Assembly (NCBI GenBank): GCA_017829005.1
Contig: JAGAJF010000081.1
Location: 1-39,610, forward strand
Reading direction: 5' to 3'
DNA: 39,610 nucleotides
Source of the DNA: Oscillospiraceae bacterium
GTDB lineage: Bacteria; Bacillota; Clostridia; Oscillospirales; Ruminococcaceae
The notes under the pieces are model-generated. The model worked only from the letters and a program-made list of their open reading frames with translations. It was not told where the DNA came from and searched no databases. The position numbers were made by a program, and so were the translations under genes. How positions within the stretch are numbered: the stretch's first letter is position 1; each line of letters begins with the position of its first letter. Positions 35,523 to 39,610 of the stretch are shown one piece after another.

Positions 35523-35780
35523 AATAGATGACCTCATTTCATAAAGTTGAATTTGTTGTTTTTACCGAGCCTGAATGATAAACTAACAAAGTCAACAATA
35601 TGCAGGTCCTCCCGAATGATTTCTCAAATAATACATAATGCTTGTCCTTTTCTTAATCATATCTATTCGATAGGTTTAGTATATTATAGTTATACACCAA
35701 TCTTTTCCATTTGTCAATACCCCAAAATCATCTTTGTTGATATAACATATTATTCCTATCATTTTTGTAGTTGTTTTGTG
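35523..35780. other. Intergenic leader of the sulfate transporter operon
   Basis: The minus strand from the promoter at 35689-35717 to the start codon gives a leader of about 160 bases. No hairpin with a T-run and no recognisable riboswitch was seen in it. A short dyad, CTATTCGATAG, lies at about 35662-35672. No gene on either strand is supported. Confidence 0.4.
35689..35717 (-). promoter_or_regulatory. Promoter of the sbp-cysT-cysW-cysA operon
   Basis: On the minus strand TTGACA (35712-35717) and TATAAC (35689-35694) are 17 bases apart. The TGGTGTATAA shared with the aprA promoter covers the start of the -10. The start codon is about 165 bases downstream, leaving room for a regulated leader. 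Confidence 0.75.
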
Positions 35781-35868
35781 CATTATTCTGTCACTTGGCA
35801 TAAATACAGATGTAAACCCTGTTTGTCTTTACAAAAAATAAGCTTCCGAATAATGGCTCACATCTGTA
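35781..35868 (+). ncRNA. Possible structured RNA with interleaved inverted repeats
   Basis: Two inverted repeats interleave: CATTATTC (35781-35788) with GAATAATG (35848-35855), and TACAGATGT (35805-35813) with ACATCTGTA (35860-35868). Their order A-B-A'-B' allows a pseudoknot on either strand. A strong hairpin with T-run on plus follows directly. No reading frame starts nearby on plus, and a plus-strand promoter is not obvious, so an independent RNA is only a possibility. Confidence 0.3.
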
Positions 35869-35915
35869 AAAAAGCAGTCGGGAACGAGGCTTGAGCCTGT
35901 TCTCGACTGTTTTTT
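35868..35915. terminator. Bidirectional intrinsic terminator between bioY and the transporter operon
   Basis: CAGTCGGGAAC and GTTCTCGACTG pair with one mismatch, AGGCT/AGCCT continues the stem inside, and runs of A before and T after flank it, so it can terminate in both directions. It would end the bioB-bioY transcript on minus, 58 bases after the bioY stop codon, and any plus-strand RNA from 35781. Confidence 0.88.
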
Positions 35916-35972
35916 AAGTGGGTGAACAAAGGTGAATGGCAATTGGCATTAAAGAGACAATGACTTTACTTC

Positions 35973-36533
35973 TCAGGACTTCTTAACCATATCCAGTTTT
36001 TCTCTGATTTTCGGAGCAAAAGAGATCGCAATAAGCATTTTTATCAGATCTCCCGGAATGAACGGAAACACGCAGATTGAAAGTGCGGCAGCCGAAGCAG
36101 TGCCTGACTGCAGGCAAAACCATACCGTTCCGAATGCGTAACATATAACTGTGCCGATCATCATTCCGACAAGATGTATCCATCTCTTCTGATATTTATC
36201 AATTGCAAGTCCTGCTATGATCGCCATCGGAATAAATCCTATAATATAACCGCCTGTCGGTCCCGCAAGCTTTCCAAGTCCCCCTGTAAATCCTGAAAAT
36301 ACAGGAAGTCCCACAAGTCCTAACAAAAGGTAGATCAGGTAGCTGACAGTTCCTTTTTTCCAATCCAGAACATAAAGAGACAGATAGATCACAAAATTGG
36401 TAAGTGAAATAGGCACAGGTCCTATCGGAATGGATAAGGGCGCTAAAACACAGGTAACTGCAGCCATCAGGGCAGTTACTGTCAGTGAATAGGTTTTTGT
36501 GTTTCGTATGCTTGGAGCATGCATATTTTCCAT
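35973..36533 (-). CDS. bioY: Biotin transporter BioY
   Basis: 186 residues with about six membrane helices. The family blocks APLSIPIGPVPISLTNF, LLLGLVGLPVFSGFTGG and LAGPTGGYIIGF, followed by PFIPGDLIKMLIAI, are characteristic of BioY, the substrate-binding membrane component that works alone or with an ECF energising module. No ECF ATPase genes are nearby, so it either acts alone or shares a module encoded elsewhere. GAAAGGA precedes the ATG. It lies 94 bases after bioB with no promoter or terminator seen between, so both are probably under the BirA-type operator. Confidence 0.95.
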   Translation of the reverse strand: MENMHAPSIRNTKTYSLTVTALMAAVTCVLAPLSIPIGPVPISLTNFVIYLSLYVLDWKKGTVSYLIYLLLGLVGLPVFSGFTGGLGKLAGPTGGYIIGFIPMAIIAGLAIDKYQKRWIHLVGMMIGTVICYAFGTVWFCLQSGTASAAALSICVFPFIPGDLIKMLIAISFAPKIREKLDMVKKS

Positions 36534-36627
36534 AATTATATTTGATTCCTTTCATTCTTACAAATGCACAAAGCGCCATCAGATATTTGACAGACATCAA
36601 GCGCATTTTGCATTTATAACTTTATTT

Positions 36628-37599
36628 TTACACTGATTCAATTTCACAAATATATCCTGCATCAGTGACTGTTTTTATCGTATCCTCGATCCCTTGTCCG
36701 CCTTCGGTAAGATAACCGGAAGCAAAAATAGAATCTACCACACTGAGAAGCTTCTTTTCTTCTCCTTTAAAATAGACCTCCCGTCCTGCCGCACATCGAA
36801 TATCAGACTTTGGTACCATAAGTCTTGCAAGACATAATACCTTCATACAGTAAGAAGGTGTAAGCACTGAAATATCCGCATTCTCAAGCGGAGTTCCCGC
36901 AATCGGAAGCAGAAAATTTATAGGAAGAGCTTCAGGCTGTATTTCACGAAGCTCAAGAAGCATATCCGCCACATCCTCCTTGCTCTCTCCCATACCGATA
37001 ATGCCGCCGCTGCATATTTCGAAGCCGAGCCGCTGCAGCATATGTATATTTTCCACACGCTGTTCAAATGTATGTGTGGTACAAATATTACTGTAATAAG
37101 AGCGGCCGGTATTTAGATTGTGATTTATGCGGTCAAGTCCCGCATCTTTAAGCATACGTGCCTGCTTCTCCGTTAAAAATCCGATTGAACAGCAAAGGTG
37201 GGCACATTTTTCTTTCATAGTGCGGATACGCTGTGCCAGTTCCTCAATTTCCTTATCCGTAAACTTCATTCCGCTTAGACCGATACAGTGTCGGGACAGA
37301 TGGTATTCACTTACTAAATCATTATGCCGATAAAGCGTCTCATCAGATACCCATTTGTACCTGTCGATCTCTGCTTTGGAACGGCAGGACTGAGCACAGT
37401 ATGCACAATCCTGAGAACAATTTCCGCTGCGGGCATTCGTTAAAATGTGAATACTGACACGGTTGCCTTTATATTTTCGGCGAAGCTTTTCCGCTCCTGC
37501 GATAAGCTCATCCAACCGCTCATCGGGAGTATTCAGGATCTCAATTGCCTCTTCACGGGAAATTTTGGGATCCTCATTAGTTTGAATTTCGGAAATCAT
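36628..37599 (-). CDS. bioB: Biotin synthase
   Basis: 323 residues. A radical-SAM enzyme that inserts sulfur into dethiobiotin. The radical-SAM cluster is CSQDCAYCAQS (about 60-70); other family blocks are TGRSYYSNICTTHTFEQRV, CSGGIIGMGES, LPINFLLPIAGTPL and IRCAAGREVYF, the last with the conserved Arg ligand of the second iron-sulfur cluster. GAAGG lies before the ATG. No other biotin synthesis gene is in the window, so the cell may make biotin from imported dethiobiotin, or the other genes lie elsewhere. Confidence 0.96.
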   Translation of the reverse strand: MISEIQTNEDPKISREEAIEILNTPDERLDELIAGAEKLRRKYKGNRVSIHILTNARSGNCSQDCAYCAQSCRSKAEIDRYKWVSDETLYRHNDLVSEYHLSRHCIGLSGMKFTDKEIEELAQRIRTMKEKCAHLCCSIGFLTEKQARMLKDAGLDRINHNLNTGRSYYSNICTTHTFEQRVENIHMLQRLGFEICSGGIIGMGESKEDVADMLLELREIQPEALPINFLLPIAGTPLENADISVLTPSYCMKVLCLARLMVPKSDIRCAAGREVYFKGEEKKLLSVVDSIFASGYLTEGGQGIEDTIKTVTDAGYICEIESV

Positions 37600-37635
37600 A
37601 GGTTTACCTTCTTTAAAATTTATTTTGTATTATTG

Positions 37636-37664
37636 AGTATATCATATAAATACAGGTTTGTCAA
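37636..37664 (-). promoter_or_regulatory. Promoter of bioB-bioY
   Basis: On the minus strand TTGACA (37659-37664) and TATACT (37636-37641) are 17 bases apart, 37 bases before the bioB start. The -35 lies inside the BirA-type operator. Confidence 0.8.
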
Positions 37665-37689
37665 CACATATATATCATATAGTTGACAA
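37658..37689. promoter_or_regulatory. BirA-type biotin operator
   Basis: Half-sites TTGTCAAC (37658-37665) and GTTGACAA (37682-37689) are perfect inverted copies separated by 16 bases. This agrees with the established BirA operator form in Firmicutes (TTGTTAAC-type half-sites, spacer about 14-16) and overlaps the bioB -35, so the biotin-bound repressor would block transcription. Confidence 0.85.
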
Positions 37690-37752
37690 TAGTAATGAAA
37701 GTTTAGAAACCCATTATTAGGTTTCGGTGTTATATTTCGTAAGATACAAAAT

Positions 37753-37794
37753 CAAAAAAAATAAACAGAGACAGATTTTGCTGCTGTCTCTGTT
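37753..37794 (-). terminator. Terminator of the zinc-ribbon membrane protein pair
   Basis: On the minus strand AACAGAGACAG and CTGTCTCTGTT form a perfect 11-base stem around a 9-base loop, followed by TATTTTTTTT. It lies about 70 bases after the last stop codon. Confidence 0.9.
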
Positions 37795-37861
37795 CCTTCT
37801 TCTTTTCAAGTATAACGAAAAAATTTCGATCCGGATATAATAAGCTTAGGACGGATAATTT

Positions 37862-38431
37862 TTAGAATATCCTCATTTCCGAACTGCAGTATTCGCAAAC
37901 AGTCAGATCGCCGTCGTTGGGAGCGCCGCAGTGCGGACAGGTTATCAGGTATTTACCGATAATATTATGGAAAGCGGCACTGTCCTTCTGACGGAGTTCC
38001 TTATAATGCTCAATAGTTTTTTCAGCCCAGGAACGCTTTATTATTACAGCTTTAAGTGAGGACAGAATATAGATCAGACCATATATTACTGCTGCGGCAA
38101 ACTGGCTGTAAAAAACTATGTCATCAATGGTCATAAACTGAGATGATGCTTCGTCCATAGTGCTTTCAAAAAATGGGATCGTCAGCTCATAGGATATATT
38201 GAACAGGGCGTTCACTATAAATATTATCAGGAGAATTATTCCAAAAGATCTCTTCTCGATCAGCAAGGGCAGCTTCTGAGCCTTATGAAGCTCTTTGACA
38301 AACGGGTCATTCATATTGAGCTCAAAATCCCTGCCTGACAGCCAAGTCCCGTTAAATATATATGTACCGGGCGGGACTTTCTTTTTCAGTGCCTTTTTGT
38401 ATTCCGGGTGCCTGGTGTACTGCATTATCAT
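37862..38431 (-). CDS. Membrane protein with C-terminal zinc ribbon
   Basis: 189 residues. Two hydrophobic segments, SFGIILLIIFIVNALFNISY (about 62-81) and YSQFAAAVIYGLIYILSSL (about 108-126), are followed by a short helical region (EKTIEHYKELRQKDSAAFHNII) and a C-terminal zinc ribbon CPHCGAPNDGDLTVCEYC. The family is not one I can name. It shares its layout (two membrane segments, helical stretch, C-terminal ribbon) with the upstream gene, so the two look like diverged paralogues. The ATG overlaps the upstream stop codon in ATGA; a second ATG two codons on is possible. Confidence 0.75.
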   Translation of the reverse strand: MIMQYTRHPEYKKALKKKVPPGTYIFNGTWLSGRDFELNMNDPFVKELHKAQKLPLLIEKRSFGIILLIIFIVNALFNISYELTIPFFESTMDEASSQFMTIDDIVFYSQFAAAVIYGLIYILSSLKAVIIKRSWAEKTIEHYKELRQKDSAAFHNIIGKYLITCPHCGAPNDGDLTVCEYCSSEMRIF

Positions 38432-39213
38432 TCACCTCTCTCGCGGCTTATGATCTCAATCGACTGCATTGTATTTTCGTCGGTATATCGCTCTAAAACG
38501 GTATTGCAATAAGGGCAGAACCGAATTCCCTGTTCTATGGAAGCACCGCAGGAAGGGCAGACTGTCAGCGTGACCTTGCGTTCTCTCTCGGAAGCTTCTC
38601 TTTCGGCGTTGAGTTTTTCCTGCAGCTTATAATATTCGACTGCCTGCTTTGTTACTTCAAACTTGTATTTTGTCATCTTTCTGCTGTCAATGATGCTTTT
38701 AATTATAGGTATCAGAGCAATAAGATACTGACCCACATATAAAAGATCATCAATAAAGTCAAAAGCAACATCAGACATATCTATGCACTCAAACGGAATA
38801 ATAAAGATTTCATATGGCAGGTTCATCAGAGCGAACATAAACAGGAAGAAAGCGCCGGTCATTGCCATTGGCAGAGAAAGATAATGAATAACAGGAGGTT
38901 CTTTTTCTCTGATATGGGTATCCACTGTATCCTTGATGTAGGTATATTTTGTATATGAATATGAAAAGCCGCCGGTTTCGTCATCGTACCAAAGGGTCTC
39001 ATATTCTCCCGTAGGGTGAGCAGGTTTTTTCTTATACTGCTGATCCGCTTTATACCCCTCAGGAGACGGAGCTGCAGTGCCTCCGCTGCAGCTATGATAG
39101 CTGCTTCTGCTGCGTGAACTTCTGCTTCTGCTGTGCGAACTGCTTCTGTGACTGCTTCTATGGCTGCTGCGATGGTGGCTGCCTGAATGACGGCTTCCGT
39201 GGTGTCGTCCCAT
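38428..39213 (-). CDS. Membrane protein with His/Ser/Arg-rich N-terminus and zinc ribbon
   Basis: 261 residues. Residues 1-43 are almost only Ser, His and Arg, with repeated SHRSS units and Arg-Ser pairs, giving a strongly basic, metal- or nucleic-acid-binding-like tail. Two hydrophobic segments follow (about 108-132 and 155-170), then a charged helix (KLNAEREASERERK) and a zinc ribbon CPSCGASIEQGIRFCPYC at about 220-237. No enzyme motif is seen and I do not recognise a family. AAGGGGG precedes the ATG. It is first in a two-gene operon with a paralogue-like partner. Confidence 0.75.
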   Translation of the reverse strand: MGRHHGSRHSGSHHRSSHRSSHRSSSHSRSRSSRSRSSYHSCSGGTAAPSPEGYKADQQYKKKPAHPTGEYETLWYDDETGGFSYSYTKYTYIKDTVDTHIREKEPPVIHYLSLPMAMTGAFFLFMFALMNLPYEIFIIPFECIDMSDVAFDFIDDLLYVGQYLIALIPIIKSIIDSRKMTKYKFEVTKQAVEYYKLQEKLNAEREASERERKVTLTVCPSCGASIEQGIRFCPYCNTVLERYTDENTMQSIEIISRERGE

Positions 39214-39489
39214 TTCATTTCCCCCTTATAAAGATAGAGTGTATTGATTTCCGATCGGCTTATATTAAAGTATATATCATCAGAGAAATAAAAGTGTTAA
39301 TAAAAGATTAACATATGCACATCATAGCAATTTTAATGCTTTTCTGCAAAAGCGAGATGGTCACCGGGAGCAGCCGAAAGTAACGCAGGATTTGCTACGA
39401 TACCTGCCAGGAATCAAACATAACTCCGTCGGATATTACAAAATAAATATCGTTTACTCCGCTTATCTTATACTAATTCCACATCGTTC
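39214..39489. other. Intergenic region with a small hairpin sequence
   Basis: No gene supported. The minus-strand promoter of the zinc-ribbon pair must lie near 39240-39300, but only weak hexamers are seen. At 39386-39408 GCAGG and CCTGC flank a 13-base loop inside a GC-richer block (about 39350-39430) unlike the AT-rich surroundings; it could be the trace of an interspersed repeat or a structured RNA, and I could not match it to a riboswitch class. Confidence 0.35.
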
Positions 39490-39610
39490 TATAGACAAGG
39501 ACGGCAGATAGAATTTCGTCAATCTAGGAAAGCGACTGCAGGCGGGCTTGCCGCCCGGCAAAGGAGCTTGACGACGAGTGACGAAATTATAGCTGTCGTA
39601 TCTGTCTATA
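39490..39610. mobile_element. MITE-like inverted-repeat element at the right edge
   Basis: Terminal arms 39490-39521 (starting TATAGACA, ending AATTTCGTCA) and 39579-39610 are inverted copies with 26 of 32 bases matching. The 121-base unit has no coding capacity, and a GC-rich internal hairpin, TTGCCG/CGGCAA at 39548-39561, sits in the middle. Ends beginning TATA fit a TA-target element mobilised by a transposase encoded elsewhere. The right end coincides with the window edge, so the target duplication cannot be checked. Confidence 0.6.

Noticed and set aside
35662-35672. Dyad CTATTCGATAG near the sulfate operon promoter as a regulator site
   Set aside because: Only four paired bases per arm, and no copy was seen at the aprA or hemA promoters.
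35936-35986. 16-codon plus-strand reading frame with an AAAGGTGA site before its ATG
   Set aside because: It overlaps the end of bioY, is very short and has no recognised product; chance is the best explanation.
39340-39420. Candidate riboswitch (considered ZTP, c-di-GMP, c-di-AMP, glutamine and tetrahydrofolate types)
   Set aside because: Short stretches such as ACCGGGAGC recall known aptamers, but the full conserved cores are absent and no gene follows on plus.
1-39610. CRISPR arrays, tRNA or rRNA genes, prophage, transposase genes
   Set aside because: No regularly spaced repeats, cloverleaf-like sequence, ribosomal RNA segments, phage structural genes or transposase motifs were found on either strand; this was by reading only, so a short tRNA could have been missed.

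Overview
The window looks like chromosomal DNA of a Gram-positive anaerobe of the Clostridia, most like a Ruminococcus-type member of the Oscillospiraceae. This rests on a V-type ATPase, an UPF0237/UPF0210 pair, a DnaD/DnaI-type helicase-loading pair, a zinc-type ribosomal protein S18, a secreted GH5 cellulase lipoprotein, a SigG relative, strong AGGAGG-type ribosome sites and TTGACA-17-TATAAT promoters. The assignment is inference from gene content; no rRNA or tRNA gene was seen.

Layout. (1) 1-5137, minus strand: an ACT-domain protein, an UPF0210 protein and four V-type ATPase genes (stalk H-like, C, I and the first codons of K) read as one transcript. (2) 5362-8616: a FliB-like cysteine-rich protein on plus; then a DnaD-domain protein, a DnaI/DnaC-type loader and a small membrane protein on minus. 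(3) 8909-12532, plus: nadA, a GH5 cellulase lipoprotein, a possible nuclease-fold/winged-helix protein overlapping it, and a lipoprotein. (4) 12629-15691, minus: a membrane HD-GYP protein, then rpsF-ssb-rpsR with a consensus promoter. (5) 15956-19208, plus: a GHL10-type lipoprotein and a two-domain PPK2 phosphotransferase, each with a promoter and terminator. (6) 19369-20300, plus: the first third of sigG, cut off abruptly, then a gene with homing-endonuclease-associated-like repeats. (7) 20451-35522, minus: a sulfate assimilation island. (8) 35973-37599, minus: bioB and bioY behind a BirA-type operator. (9) 37862-39213, minus: two zinc-ribbon membrane proteins. (10) 39214-39610: non-coding, ending in an inverted-repeat element.

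The sulfur island is the main functional unit. A sulfate ABC transporter (binding protein, CysT, CysW, CysA) imports sulfate. CysD and CysN activate it to APS. An AprA-like flavoprotein with a two-cluster ferredoxin probably reduces APS to sulfite. A tightly overlapping hemA-sirC-hemC-cobA/hemD-hemB-hemL operon makes uroporphyrinogen III and sirohydrochlorin, which fits a siroheme sulfite reductase that is not in this window. Three promoters (before the binding protein, hemA and aprA) have similar architecture, and two share a 10-base sequence at the -10 element.

The least explained items are the interrupted sigG, a 93-base near-palindrome after hemL, interleaved inverted repeats ahead of a strong terminator between the binding-protein gene and bioY, the nuclease-fold gene overlapping the cellulase, and the inverted-repeat element at the right edge.
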